DNA from: Gp1-AA122 sp036378535
GTDB taxonomy: Bacteria > Acidobacteriota > Terriglobia > Terriglobales > Acidobacteriaceae
DNA: 64,000 nt
NCBI GenBank assembly: GCA_036378535.1
Contig: DASUWH010000010.1
Coordinates: forward strand, 40,032 to 104,031
Direction: 5' to 3'
Made by a program: the position numbers and the translations under genes. The notes under the pieces were generated by a model, which saw only the letters and a list, made by a program, of their open reading frames with translations, did not search any database and was not told where the DNA came from. This document shows, in pieces, positions 34,893 to 44,203 of the stretch. Position 1 is the stretch's first letter, and each line of letters opens with the position of its first letter.

Positions 34893-35285
34893 CTAGTTAG
34901 GCTTGCGTACTTTGCCGTCGCTCAAATACTGGAGCATGGCGGCATCGGCAGCGGACTTGATTTTGTCCAGAACGGTGGATTCATTCGCGGGCGCGCCGTC
35001 GATAGACGGATTCTGCCGCACCGCCTTTCGCAGCTTATCCGCGAGTTCCGAGTCGTTGCCGATAATTTCCATATAAAACCACAAGAAGTGGCGCATTTGA
35101 TCGAGGGCGGAGCGCAGCGCCTCGATCGATTCCATTTCGTTAAATCCGCTGAGCGACTCCATCAACTCGGGATCGGCAGAGGCTTGCATGGCCGCGCAAT
35201 TGAGCTCGCGTTGAATGGCTCGCAGGTCTTCGGTAACGCGCAGGATTCTGAGGTCGATGTCGTCCATGTAGTCGTCAGCAGTCAT
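34893..35285 (-). CDS. hypothetical helical protein
   Basis: 130-residue acidic, helix-rich protein with no motif that I recognise. It has methionine- and leucine-rich segments (MRHFLWFYMEIIGNDSELADKLRKA) and no signal peptide. It converges with the SIS gene (30 nt apart). The composition looks like real protein. No function can be given. Confidence 0.65.
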   Translation of the reverse strand: MTADDYMDDIDLRILRVTEDLRAIQRELNCAAMQASADPELMESLSGFNEMESIEALRSALDQMRHFLWFYMEIIGNDSELADKLRKAVRQNPSIDGAPANESTVLDKIKSAADAAMLQYLSDGKVRKPN

Positions 35286-35516
35286 CGTGCTGCACCGAAC
35301 GTTGTGGCAAGGTCAACATCTCACCTAAGCCAGTCGGCGAGTAGATGTCCGCTGTGCATGCGCTTTGGTAATTCTGAGTTACCTTGGTGCGAAAGACACG
35401 ATTGATGCGGGTTTTCACGCGCCTGTGGCTCGCGAAATATGCGGGCGAAGCCGTAGACATTCAGTGGGCGCGGAAGACGCGGGACTGTAGTGGCAACCTG
35501 CTTTTTACAGGGCGCA

Positions 35517-35583
35517 GTCACTTTTGCCGAGGTTACCCCTCTCACTCTCTTACCGTTTTGCAGGCGGAAGTAACGGCAGTGAC
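35517..35583 (+). promoter_or_regulatory. possible leader stem-loop before the APC permease
   Basis: The arms GTCAC-TGCC-GTTAC (35517-35536, with small bulges) and GTAAC-GGCA-GTGAC (35570-35583) are complementary and enclose about 33 nt. It ends 38 nt before the permease start. It does not match a riboswitch class known to me. The rest of the 35286-35621 gap shows nothing else. Confidence 0.3.
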
Positions 35584-35621
35584 CAATAGACAGCAACCAG
35601 CGTGCACAGACAGGCATCCCC

Positions 35622-36989
35622 ATGAGGAGTCGCACGCTGTCAGAGCATTATGATACAAACTCGCCAGTGCCTCCTAGCCCTCAACCCACTCTCGTTCGCG
35701 CCATGGGCCGCTGGACCATGGTGGCGCTGGTCATCAATTCAATTATTGGCAGCGGCATTTTCGGCTTGCCTTCCCAGTTGGCGGCCAGCCTTGGACCGCG
35801 TAGCCCGTGGGCGGTCCTGATATCGGGCGTGCTGGTGGGCATCATCATGGCCTGCTTCGGCGAGGTCGCATCGCACTTTCAACAGGCTGGCGGCCCCTAC
35901 TTGTATGCCCGTGTGGCCTTCGGAAGGCTCGTCGGGATTGAAGTGGGCTGGCTACTGTGGCTATCGCAGCTCAGCGCTCCCGCGGCCAATGCCAATCTAT
36001 TCGTCATTTACCTGGGAGAATTCTGGCCAGCCGCGAATACTTTCTGGCCGCGACTTTTGATTTTGACGGTGCTGGTCGGGATTCTCGCTTTCGTAAATTA
36101 CCGCGGGGTTCGAGCCGGCGCGGATGTCAGCAATTTTTTCACCATCGCAAAACTCGCGCCTCTTGGCTTTGTGATTGTGGCTGGCCTGATTTATATGGCG
36201 GGTGGCCACCGCGCACCTCCGATGACTACCGTTGTTCCACCCGCTGCCTGGCTGAAGGGAATCCTGGTGATGATCTTCGCCTACGGAGGATTCGAAAGCG
36301 CGCTAACGCCCATGAGCGAGGCGCGAGATCCCCGGCGCGACGCGGCTTTCAGCCTGTTTGCTGCCCTGCTCTGTTGCACATTCATCTATACCGTTATCCA
36401 ATGGGTCACGGTGAGCGTTCTGCCTAGCGCCGGTGCCAGTCAAAGGCCGCTGGCTGAGATCAGCAGACTCGCATTAGGTAGACCAGGAGCAATGCTGGTC
36501 ACGATCGGGGCCCTGATCTCGTTCTATGGCTACCTGAGCGCGAAAATTCTGGGCGTCCCGCGGATTACGCTGGCGCTGGCTGAGAGCGGAGATTTTCCCC
36601 GGATCTTTGCTGCCATTGACCCAAAATTTAGGACTCCGTACATCTCCATTGCTGTGTTCGCCGGCCTGACGTGGGCCCTAGCGCTGTTCGGAAGTTTTGC
36701 GTGGAATCTCACCTTGTCGGCAGTCGCGCGTCTCGCCTATTACGGTGTGGGTTGCGCGGCTTTGCCGGTTCTACGTCGGAAGCAGCCTGAGGCCGCCCTT
36801 TTTCGTTTGCCGGCAGGGCAGTTGTTCTCGATTGCCGGAGTCGTGATCTGCGCGGTGTTGCTGACGCAAGTGGATCTGAGTAAATCCATCATCCTGATTG
36901 CGACGGTTCTGATTGCATGCCTCAACTGGCTCTGGGTCCGGGGCAAAGACTCGAAAGCTGCGGGCCAAACCGAGCACGTGGTCTCCTGA
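35622..36989 (+). CDS. APC-family amino acid permease
   Basis: 455-residue transporter with about 12 membrane helices. The first helix shows the family motif SIIGSGIFGLPSQLA, where the unwound GSGIFG loop binds substrate. GGPYLYAR and FAYGGFESALTPMSEA are also typical. No substrate can be read. It stands alone; possible leader structure lies upstream. Confidence 0.9.
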   Translation: MRSRTLSEHYDTNSPVPPSPQPTLVRAMGRWTMVALVINSIIGSGIFGLPSQLAASLGPRSPWAVLISGVLVGIIMACFGEVASHFQQAGGPYLYARVAFGRLVGIEVGWLLWLSQLSAPAANANLFVIYLGEFWPAANTFWPRLLILTVLVGILAFVNYRGVRAGADVSNFFTIAKLAPLGFVIVAGLIYMAGGHRAPPMTTVVPPAAWLKGILVMIFAYGGFESALTPMSEARDPRRDAAFSLFAALLCCTFIYTVIQWVTVSVLPSAGASQRPLAEISRLALGRPGAMLVTIGALISFYGYLSAKILGVPRITLALAESGDFPRIFAAIDPKFRTPYISIAVFAGLTWALALFGSFAWNLTLSAVARLAYYGVGCAALPVLRRKQPEAALFRLPAGQLFSIAGVVICAVLLTQVDLSKSIILIATVLIACLNWLWVRGKDSKAAGQTEHVVS

Positions 36990-37105
36990 TCCAGACTACG
37001 CCACGGATTTGCACGGATCAGAATTCTGGCAAACACACGAAATTCGCGCACCAGTGCTGTTGATCCCTTGCTGCTATTGGGGCGGAAGTGTTAGCCTGCG
37101 CGCTC

Positions 37106-38851
37106 ATGAACAAACCCGGAATCCTGCTTTGGTTGGTCGTCTTCGCAGTCTCCAGTTTCGCGCAGCAAGCTCCTGCGTATGTGCTCGAAAAAGATGTTCC
37201 CGTGGCCATCCGCGACGGCGTGATTCTGCGCGCTGATGTGCTGCGTCCGAACGATACTGGCCGCTTCCCTGTTCTTGTGTACCGCACTCCCTACGGCAAG
37301 GAATTCGCCTTACAGGAGAACACCACCTTCCGCCACGCGGTAGAGCGCGGCTATGCGGTCGTGGTTCAAGACGTGCGTGGCCGATACGCATCGGCGGGCG
37401 ACTTTCTTCCCTACCAGCAGGAAGGACACGACGGATACGACACCATCGAGTGGGCGGCGGCACAGCCGTGGTCCAACGGGTCCATTGGCACGTTCGGCTT
37501 GTCGTATCCGGGCGCGGTGCAATGGCTCGCCGCTATTGAAAATCCGCCACACCTCAAGGCCATGGTGCCGGCTATGACATTTTCCACGGCCCAGAATTTC
37601 TTCTATGCCGGCGGCACCTGGGACATGTCGTGGATCGAGTGGATCTGGGACAACATCGCTCCTGACGTTCGGGCAAAGAAGAACTTACCGGGTCCGAAAA
37701 CCTACGACGAGGCCACGGCCGCATGGAAGGATGTCGGCCCGCGAGCCTTGGGCGAGTTGCCGCTTTCGAGCTTGGCGGAACTTCAGGGCATCGCATCTTA
37801 TTACTACGAGTGGCTGCGCCATCCGGTTGATGATCGCTGGTGGGATTGGTGCGAACTGCGCAACAAGTACGATCGCGTGCACGCGGCGGTGCTGAATTTT
37901 TCTGCCTGGTATGACGACAATTACGGTCCCGAAGGGGCAACTAGCAACTTTGCGGGCCTGCTGAAATCGCGGGCGGGAAAAGGCGAGCAGCGCACGCACC
38001 TGCTGCTCGGCCCCTGGGTGCACGGAGTGGACTCAACCTCTAAGGCGAAGGCCGGTGATCGCGCATTCAGCCCGTCAGCTGCGATTGACTATGACGAAAC
38101 CATACTGCGCTGGCTCGACCATTATGTTCGCGGAGTCGATAACGGTATAGAAAAAGAGAAGCCTGTCCGCTATTTTGTGATGGGGAAGGATGAGTGGCGG
38201 GAGGCCCAGTCCTGGCCGCCGCCAGCGAACCCTACGCCTTACTTCCTCGGCGAATCGCAGGGGAAACTGGAGCTTGGCGCAAAGCAGTGGGACGGCAGCT
38301 ACAGTTCATTTGTTTCAGATCCGGCCGACCCAGTGACGAATGCTTACGCGTCATCGGGCGCGCACGACTACCGCAGTCTGGCCAGCCGGAAAGACGTTTT
38401 GACGTTCGACACGGGGGCGCTGGATCGGGATGTGGAAGTGACCGGCCCGATCCAGGCAAAAATATTCGTGTCCTGCAATTGCCGCGATGCTGATTTGTGG
38501 GTACGGTTGCTGGATGTGGCCCCCGACGGCACCGCATTCAACCTGATGAATCCTGGCCTTGACGTTGTGCGCGCCAGCTACCGCGATATCGGCCGCGGCC
38601 GCCAGTTACTCACGCCAAATAGAATCTACGAAGTCGATCTGACCAACCTGCTTACCAGCAACGTGTTCTTGAAGGGGCACAAGATTCGGGTTCAGATTTC
38701 AGGTAGCTTCGTTCCCAATTTCTCGCGCAATCTGCAGAGCGGTGAACTGGAGACTACTTCTGCCAAGACGCAGAGTGCGGAAATTCGCATCTACCACGAC
38801 CAGCGACATCCGTCACGAATCATCCTGCCGGTGATCGAGCAAAAGCAGTAG
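37106..38851 (+). CDS. exported CocE/NonD family hydrolase
   Basis: 581-residue alpha/beta hydrolase of the X-Pro dipeptidyl-peptidase/cocaine esterase class. A signal peptide (LLWLVVFAVSSFAQQ) is followed by DGVILRADVLRP, the nucleophile elbow GTFGLSYPGAVQW near residue 130, and the C-terminal jelly-roll domain (VTGPIQAKIFVSCN ... VQISGSFVPNFSRN). The ATG at 37106 is preferred over an in-frame GTG at 37088 because the signal peptide begins there. It probably hydrolyses peptides or acyl esters in the periplasm. Confidence 0.9.
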   Translation: MNKPGILLWLVVFAVSSFAQQAPAYVLEKDVPVAIRDGVILRADVLRPNDTGRFPVLVYRTPYGKEFALQENTTFRHAVERGYAVVVQDVRGRYASAGDFLPYQQEGHDGYDTIEWAAAQPWSNGSIGTFGLSYPGAVQWLAAIENPPHLKAMVPAMTFSTAQNFFYAGGTWDMSWIEWIWDNIAPDVRAKKNLPGPKTYDEATAAWKDVGPRALGELPLSSLAELQGIASYYYEWLRHPVDDRWWDWCELRNKYDRVHAAVLNFSAWYDDNYGPEGATSNFAGLLKSRAGKGEQRTHLLLGPWVHGVDSTSKAKAGDRAFSPSAAIDYDETILRWLDHYVRGVDNGIEKEKPVRYFVMGKDEWREAQSWPPPANPTPYFLGESQGKLELGAKQWDGSYSSFVSDPADPVTNAYASSGAHDYRSLASRKDVLTFDTGALDRDVEVTGPIQAKIFVSCNCRDADLWVRLLDVAPDGTAFNLMNPGLDVVRASYRDIGRGRQLLTPNRIYEVDLTNLLTSNVFLKGHKIRVQISGSFVPNFSRNLQSGELETTSAKTQSAEIRIYHDQRHPSRIILPVIEQKQ

Positions 38852-38857
38852 AGAAGC

Positions 38858-38902
38858 CACGGATTCACACGGATCTAATTTGCCTGTCGGTGTGAATCCG
38901 TG
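38858..38902. terminator. inverted repeat between convergent genes, possible two-way terminator
   Basis: CACGGATTCACAC (38858-38870) and its exact complement (38890-38902) with a 19-nt loop. It lies between the stops of CocE and the DUF2911 gene. A related single arm (CCACGGATTTGCACGGATC) occurs at 37001-37019, so it is also part of a dispersed repeat. There is no T run. Confidence 0.5.
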
Positions 38903-38922
38903 CTGATCGGTACCCGGAATTC

Positions 38923-39984
38923 TTACTTGTTGATGTCTTGCTTGTCCTGCAGGCGCTTGACCAGTCCGCCGACCTGCTGTTTAGCCTGTTCGGGAGCTGC
39001 GTCCTGCGCCGCTTTCATCTCTTTTACGGCATTGTCGAAATCCGACTGGCTGCAGTAAATCCGGGCCATGCCGGCATGGGACAACCAGTCGTTGGGATAT
39101 TTCTTCGAGGCGACACGATAAATCGCGAAAGCCTGGTCCTGCTGCTTGTCGCGCTGCAGCTGACGGCCATAACCATAGAGTTGCTGCGAGTTTCCCAGCC
39201 CGAGAGCTTCCTCGCGCAGCGAAGCAGCCTCGGTCTTGCGGCCCAGTCCGTCCAGGGCTTTGGACTTGGTCATAAGATTATCGAAACGCTTTTCCTGGCC
39301 GATGGATTCGTCTGAATATTTCAGCGCGGTTTCGTAATTTGTCTTTTGACCGATCCAGTAGTTGGCGGCGTCGTCCCAGCCTTCCCAGGTGTACTGGGAG
39401 ATGCCGCGCAGTTGATGCTGCAGGCTCCGGTCAACGGCTTCGTGAACATCGACACTGACTTTGAATGGGACGGCGACCTTGTCCCATGACAGGAGCACAA
39501 TGGCCGAGTCCGCCGTGGGCTGGTCGAAATCATAGGTCAGGGCTTCGTGGAAGGCGCCGGTTTGCGGCTTGACCTTCACACGCAACGCATCTTCCTTCTG
39601 GTCGTAGGTGAAGCTGCCCCATGCGGTGGAGACTTTGGAGAAGATCACGGTCCACTCATTTTCCTCTGGAATCATGTGCAGGCCGTAGGTACCGGCGCTC
39701 AGAGCCTGGTCCTCAATGGTGACCGGGTCGGTGAAGGTGACGGTGGTATTTTCATTAGCTCCCGCGCGCCAAACCTGGCCATAGGGCACGATTCCGCCGA
39801 AGACTTTGCGCCCCTTCACCAGGGGTCGATGGTAGTTGATGGTTATATCTGTAACCCCTATGCGTTGCGTAAGGACGGCATGCTGGCTGTCGCGGGGCAC
39901 GTCGAGCACAGCGGATTGCGCGTAGCTCAGCGTCACAGTTATGAGAAAGCTCAACAGCAAAGCAGCAGTGCGCGTTTTTCCCAT
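38923..39984 (-). CDS. exported DUF2911 protein with TPR-like C-terminus
   Basis: 353-residue periplasmic protein. A signal peptide (LLLSFLITVTLSYAQS) precedes a DUF2911 domain (residues about 30-175) with ITINYHRPLVKGRKVFGG and WRAGANENTTVTF. The C-terminal part (about 190-345) has TPR-like helices. AGGAGGAATC stands before the start. The family is common in Acidobacteriota and Bacteroidota; activity is unknown. The 306-nt gap to the next gene (39985-40290) holds its upstream region and no other gene. Confidence 0.87.
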   Translation of the reverse strand: MGKTRTAALLLSFLITVTLSYAQSAVLDVPRDSQHAVLTQRIGVTDITINYHRPLVKGRKVFGGIVPYGQVWRAGANENTTVTFTDPVTIEDQALSAGTYGLHMIPEENEWTVIFSKVSTAWGSFTYDQKEDALRVKVKPQTGAFHEALTYDFDQPTADSAIVLLSWDKVAVPFKVSVDVHEAVDRSLQHQLRGISQYTWEGWDDAANYWIGQKTNYETALKYSDESIGQEKRFDNLMTKSKALDGLGRKTEAASLREEALGLGNSQQLYGYGRQLQRDKQQDQAFAIYRVASKKYPNDWLSHAGMARIYCSQSDFDNAVKEMKAAQDAAPEQAKQQVGGLVKRLQDKQDINK

Positions 39985-40290
39985 AAAGATTCCTCCTCAA
40001 TTTTCTGAAATTGCAGTATGCGAGCCTGGGTTGTCGGACTGACAGCCAGCTTAGACGGCCCACTCTCCTGCCGGTTAGCAACCCTGGATTGCCGCACATC
40101 TCAAGGCAGCAGGAGCAGTTACAGCTTCAGCGTTAGTGGAGAACAGAGTTTGGGCCCTGGGGCTTCTCTCGCCCGCTCACGATTTTCCAATGACATCTAC
40201 GGTGCCATACAACTAAGCGGAGGAAACGAAATCTAAAGGGGTGTGTGAAGTCTAGGCGCATTGAACAAGTCAAGTAGGGAGGGGTGTTCG

Positions 40291-41070
40291 ATGAATACGA
40301 AAACAATATCTTTAGCAATTGTGTTGGGAATGGCAGTTTTTCTTAGCCTGGCAGTACAAAGTTCGGCACAAGCCATAAAGATCACGAGCGGTCCGGTAAT
40401 CGAGAAGGCGGAGTCCAATACCGCTACTATCGCGTGGTCGACCAATGGCGGTTCGAGCAGCCGGGTCTGGTATGGCACAGATAAAAACAATCTGACGCAA
40501 ATGGCGGAGGCGCCATACAGCGGCGGCACGCACCGCGTCCAATTGAAGAGCCTCAAGCCAGACACCACCTACTACTTTCAGGCGGAATCGGGCGAGGGGC
40601 GCGGCGGATCCGAAGCCGACAGCCAAGGCGTGCTCGCATTCAAAACCGTGGCTGCGGGCAAGCCCGCGATCACCAACCAGAAGCCGACGGTCGCGGAAAA
40701 AGGTTTAGCCAACGAAGAGAACGGGAAGGTCAAAATCACGAGCGGCCCGGCCGTCGAGAAGGTGACAGCGAACTCTGCGGTTGTAACCTGGACCACCAAT
40801 GTGAAAGGCAGCAGCCGGGTCAATTATGGCACCGACCGGAGCAACCTTACCTTGTTGGCGGAAGCGCCCTGGGGAGCAGGGGGACTGACCCACACGGTGC
40901 AGATCGCGAACTTGAAACCGAACACGAAATACTATTTCGACGTGGAAACCGGCCAAGCGCAAGGCACGGGAGGGGCGGAAGTCGAGGGAAAGCAGGTAAT
41001 GAGTTTCCAGACTTCCGGCGCGCCCAATTCCAAGGCCCCCGCGAAGCCAGCCGCCCCAAAACACCACTGA
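40291..41070 (+). CDS. exported protein with two fibronectin III-like (purple acid phosphatase N-terminal-like) domains
   Basis: 259-residue secreted protein. The signal peptide is followed by two homologous beta-sandwich domains. Each starts K-ITSGP-xEK and runs through W-TN...SSRVxYGTD and LKPxTxYYFxxE (residues about 30-125 and 150-240). No catalytic domain follows. The tail is rich in Pro, Lys and Ala. The start at 40291 has GGGAGGGG upstream. A role in surface binding or matrix structure is likely but unproven. Confidence 0.83.
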   Translation: MNTKTISLAIVLGMAVFLSLAVQSSAQAIKITSGPVIEKAESNTATIAWSTNGGSSSRVWYGTDKNNLTQMAEAPYSGGTHRVQLKSLKPDTTYYFQAESGEGRGGSEADSQGVLAFKTVAAGKPAITNQKPTVAEKGLANEENGKVKITSGPAVEKVTANSAVVTWTTNVKGSSRVNYGTDRSNLTLLAEAPWGAGGLTHTVQIANLKPNTKYYFDVETGQAQGTGGAEVEGKQVMSFQTSGAPNSKAPAKPAAPKHH

Positions 41071-41077
41071 TCTGAGA

Positions 41078-41120
41078 TTCGGAGGCGGGCCCGGGATCTC
41101 GGTCCGGGGCTCCCTCCGAA
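41078..41120 (+). terminator. strong GC hairpin after the fibronectin-like gene
   Basis: TTCGGAGG (41078-41085) and CCTCCGAA (41113-41120) are perfect arms, with further GGGCCCGG / CCGGGGC pairing inside. It begins 7 nt after the stop. There is no clear T run, so termination is probable but not certain. Confidence 0.55.
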
Positions 41121-41291
41121 ACGTAAATTGTTGTTTGGCTAACTGTTTCTACCGAATCCCGGTCTAATCTATAGAAAATCGCGGGAACCTTCCCTGATCT
41201 GGCATCGTATTTAAAAGCAGGTCACAGGGAGGGGTCCGTCCGAGTCTGCGGAAGCGGCCTCCCGGCATGCTGGTCCCGGGATCGATTCACC

Positions 41292-42539
41292 ATGCGAGCC
41301 TTTCTGGACATCGTCAAGCAATCGCTCTCCACCCTTTGGGCACACAAACTGCGCTCATTCCTGACCATGTTCGGGATCGCCTGGGGAGTGGGATCGCTAC
41401 TGCTGCTGGTGGGGCTGGGGGAAGGCTTCCGCAGTGGGCAGAATAAGAACCTGGCGCAGCTCGGTCAGGACATCATGTTTACCTTTCCGGGCCGCATCCC
41501 TGCTGTCGCCGGGAGCTTTCAGTCGGGGCTGCCCTATAAGTTCAATTACGACGATTACACCGCAATCCGCGATCATGCCAAGTTCATCCGGGCGATCTCG
41601 CCAGTGGTTCAGCGGGACGATATACGCGCGACCAGCGAATTCGGCAGCACGAACGGGCAGGTGTTTGGAGTTTTTCCCAGCTACAACCAGATCCGCAACG
41701 TTCCGGTATATCCGGGCCGCTGGTTCAATGAAGAGGACAACACCCAACATCGGCGGGTAGCGATCGTCGGGTGGGAGATGCTCAAGAATATGTTTCCCGG
41801 ACGGCCCGCCGTGGGCAGCACGATCATGCTCAACGGTATGGATTTCGAGGTCATTGGGGTTATCGACAAGATCGGCAAAGAGGGCAACAACGGCACGAAC
41901 ATCCGCATTTTCGTTTCCCTGGACACGATGCGTATGCTCTTCCCGATAAAAGGAGAGAATTCGGAGAACGCCATCTCGTTCATCAATTACCGGCCGCTCA
42001 CCAAGGAGCAGCATGCCGAAGCTAAAGCCGAGGTACACCAGTTCATCGCCGGACGGCATCACTTCGACCCCAAAGTCGACGACGCCTTCATGGATTGGGA
42101 CACAATCGACGAGTCCATGAAAGTAGGCAAGATCTTCGATGCCATGGACTGGTTCCTCGGGGTGGTGGGATTGGTCACACTGGCGCTGGGAGCGATTGGA
42201 ATCATCAATATCATGCTGGTGTCGGTGGCGGAACGGACGAAAGAAATCGGCCTGCGTAAAGCTCTGGGTGCGACTCACCGCAACATCTTGACCCAGTTTT
42301 TCATCGAGGGCGCTTTCCTGACCGCGTTCAGCGGCGGCATAGGGCTGGCGATTTCCATCGGATTTGTGACTCTGCTGGCGAAGTTGCCCGCGCCGGAAGG
42401 ATTCGATACACCCAGGATCGTCGTTTCGTCCGCGGTTACGGCGATTCTTTCACTGGCTATCGCCGGTATTGCTGCCGGTCTCTACCCGGCGCGCAAGGCG
42501 GCGCTGCTTCCGCCGGTGGAAGCGCTGAGGCAGGAGTAA
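41292..42539 (+). CDS. MacB/FtsX-type ABC permease 1
   Basis: 415-residue permease with an N-terminal helix, a MacB-type periplasmic domain (residues about 50-260) and three C-terminal helices with the FtsX pattern (INIMLVSVAERTKEIGLRKALGA). It is 2 nt before a second permease of the same type. No ATPase or membrane-fusion protein is present nearby. The pair may use a distant MacB-type ATPase. Confidence 0.9.
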   Translation: MRAFLDIVKQSLSTLWAHKLRSFLTMFGIAWGVGSLLLLVGLGEGFRSGQNKNLAQLGQDIMFTFPGRIPAVAGSFQSGLPYKFNYDDYTAIRDHAKFIRAISPVVQRDDIRATSEFGSTNGQVFGVFPSYNQIRNVPVYPGRWFNEEDNTQHRRVAIVGWEMLKNMFPGRPAVGSTIMLNGMDFEVIGVIDKIGKEGNNGTNIRIFVSLDTMRMLFPIKGENSENAISFINYRPLTKEQHAEAKAEVHQFIAGRHHFDPKVDDAFMDWDTIDESMKVGKIFDAMDWFLGVVGLVTLALGAIGIINIMLVSVAERTKEIGLRKALGATHRNILTQFFIEGAFLTAFSGGIGLAISIGFVTLLAKLPAPEGFDTPRIVVSSAVTAILSLAIAGIAAGLYPARKAALLPPVEALRQE

Positions 42540-42541
42540 CC

Positions 42542-43780
42542 ATGTTCCATGATCTGGGCAAACAGGCCTATAGCGCGCTCCGCTACAACCGGCGCCGTTC
42601 TCTGCTGACCATGCTGGGCATGGCATGGGGTATCGCCACGGTGGTGCTTTTGCTGGCTTATGGTTCGGGTTTTCAGAACGCGCTCATGATCGCGTTTCGC
42701 ACGTTCGGGGGCAATATCGTCGCTTTATTTCCGGGGCGCACCTCGTTGCAGGCGGGCGGCAGCAAGGCAGGTACGCAAATTCGGCTCACGCGCAACGACC
42801 TTGATTACCTGCGCGCTGAAGTGCCCATGATCAAGCGCATGTCGCCGGAGGTGGATAAGCAATCCCTCATTGTTTACGGAACCCGAAGTGCGAGTTATAA
42901 CGTGCGCGGCACATACGCCAATTTTGAGGTGATACGGCACATCGAACTGGAAGATGGCACTTTTTACGGCGATCAGGAAGATCAAACCCATACTCGCGTG
43001 GCCGTACTAGGCGCGGGCGTTAAGAAGAAGCTTTTTTCCGGTGAGGACGCGGTGGGACAAAGCGTCCGTATTAACGGCATTTCTTACCAGGTCATCGGCG
43101 TGCTCAAACACGTGCTGTCGGGCAGCGATGAAAATATGAACGACATGGTCTACGTCCCCTACAGCGCGGTTGGAGACCTGACGAATAACTACTACCTCGA
43201 CGGCATCTGGTTCGATTACGAAGGCGACCATGGAAAGGTTGCCAAAGCGGCCCGCGAGTCGATGGCTTTGCATCATGATTTCGATCCCAAGGACGAACGC
43301 GCGGTCTTTGTGTTCGATACGGTAAAGGATTTGGCCGATCTGGATGTGATCACGGTCGGCATTAAAATTCTGCTTGGCTTTATAGGGTTGTTAACGCTTG
43401 GCATCGGCGGCGTCGGCCTGATGAACATCATGCTGGTCAGCGTGACTCAGCGCACACGTGAGATTGGCGTCGAGAAAGCACTGGGCGCGCGCAGGTGGCA
43501 TATCCTGTTTCAATTTTTGGCCGAAGCCCTGGTTATCACGTTCCTGGGCGGCGTTGCAGGAGTAATTCTTGCGTACCTTGTGTCCTGGGCGGTTGGTTCT
43601 TTGCCGTTGTGGAGTGTGTTCATCGAAGATGCCAACGAAGGCGACATCCACCTGGTTATCAACTCCAGCACGCTGCTGGCGTCAACTGTGATCCTCAGCT
43701 TTGTAGGCATAGTCAGCGGAATGTTGCCCGCGATCAAAGCGGCAAGAATGGATCCCATCGAGGCGCTGGGGTATGAATGA
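42542..43780 (+). CDS. MacB/FtsX-type ABC permease 2
   Basis: 412-residue homologue of the preceding permease with the same layout. The family motif is MNIMLVSVTQRTREIGVEKALGA near residue 297. Both proteins probably form a heterodimer. The two share the start MxTMLGMAWG / LTMFGIAWGVG, which points to an old duplication. Confidence 0.9.
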   Translation: MFHDLGKQAYSALRYNRRRSLLTMLGMAWGIATVVLLLAYGSGFQNALMIAFRTFGGNIVALFPGRTSLQAGGSKAGTQIRLTRNDLDYLRAEVPMIKRMSPEVDKQSLIVYGTRSASYNVRGTYANFEVIRHIELEDGTFYGDQEDQTHTRVAVLGAGVKKKLFSGEDAVGQSVRINGISYQVIGVLKHVLSGSDENMNDMVYVPYSAVGDLTNNYYLDGIWFDYEGDHGKVAKAARESMALHHDFDPKDERAVFVFDTVKDLADLDVITVGIKILLGFIGLLTLGIGGVGLMNIMLVSVTQRTREIGVEKALGARRWHILFQFLAEALVITFLGGVAGVILAYLVSWAVGSLPLWSVFIEDANEGDIHLVINSSTLLASTVILSFVGIVSGMLPAIKAARMDPIEALGYE

Positions 43781-43903
43781 GGTGGTTAGTGGCTAGTGAA
43801 TAGTGGATAGTCCTCAGGTCCTTCGTGCTCCTTTGTGCCCTGATGAGGTTCTTCTGCACCCTGGACCAACCACCGCAACTATTTCCTGTTCTACAATCTT
43901 CTC

Positions 43904-44203
43904 GTGTCTGAATCTTCAGCCCGCCTGCAGCGCGTTCTTGACCAGCTTCGGCTCTATGAGCACCCTCTACTCGCGTTCGGAGCAACAGCAAAGGGCGATG
44001 GGGTCGAGATCCTCATCAATTTCAAGAACTCACCCGTTCCGGTACACACTTATTATTTCGAACTGCATCCCCGCGACCTCGATCATCCACAATTCGAGTG
44101 GTCCTTTCAGCGCCAGCTTTACGATTGCCTGCACGATTATCTGATCGAGATGTTTACGCGGACGCCGCAAAGCCGCGCCGAACGCCAGCAGGAAGGGCTG
44201 TGA
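43904..44203 (+). CDS. small conserved hypothetical protein upstream of MidA
   Basis: 99-residue protein starting at GTG 43904. It has a helical N-terminus (ARLQRVLDQLRLYEHPLL), a central pair of beta strands (VEILINFK...VHTYYFELHP) and a helical end. Its stop overlaps the GTG start of the methyltransferase gene (GTGA), which makes translational coupling likely. No family recognised. Confidence 0.72.
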   Translation: MSESSARLQRVLDQLRLYEHPLLAFGATAKGDGVEILINFKNSPVPVHTYYFELHPRDLDHPQFEWSFQRQLYDCLHDYLIEMFTRTPQSRAERQQEGL

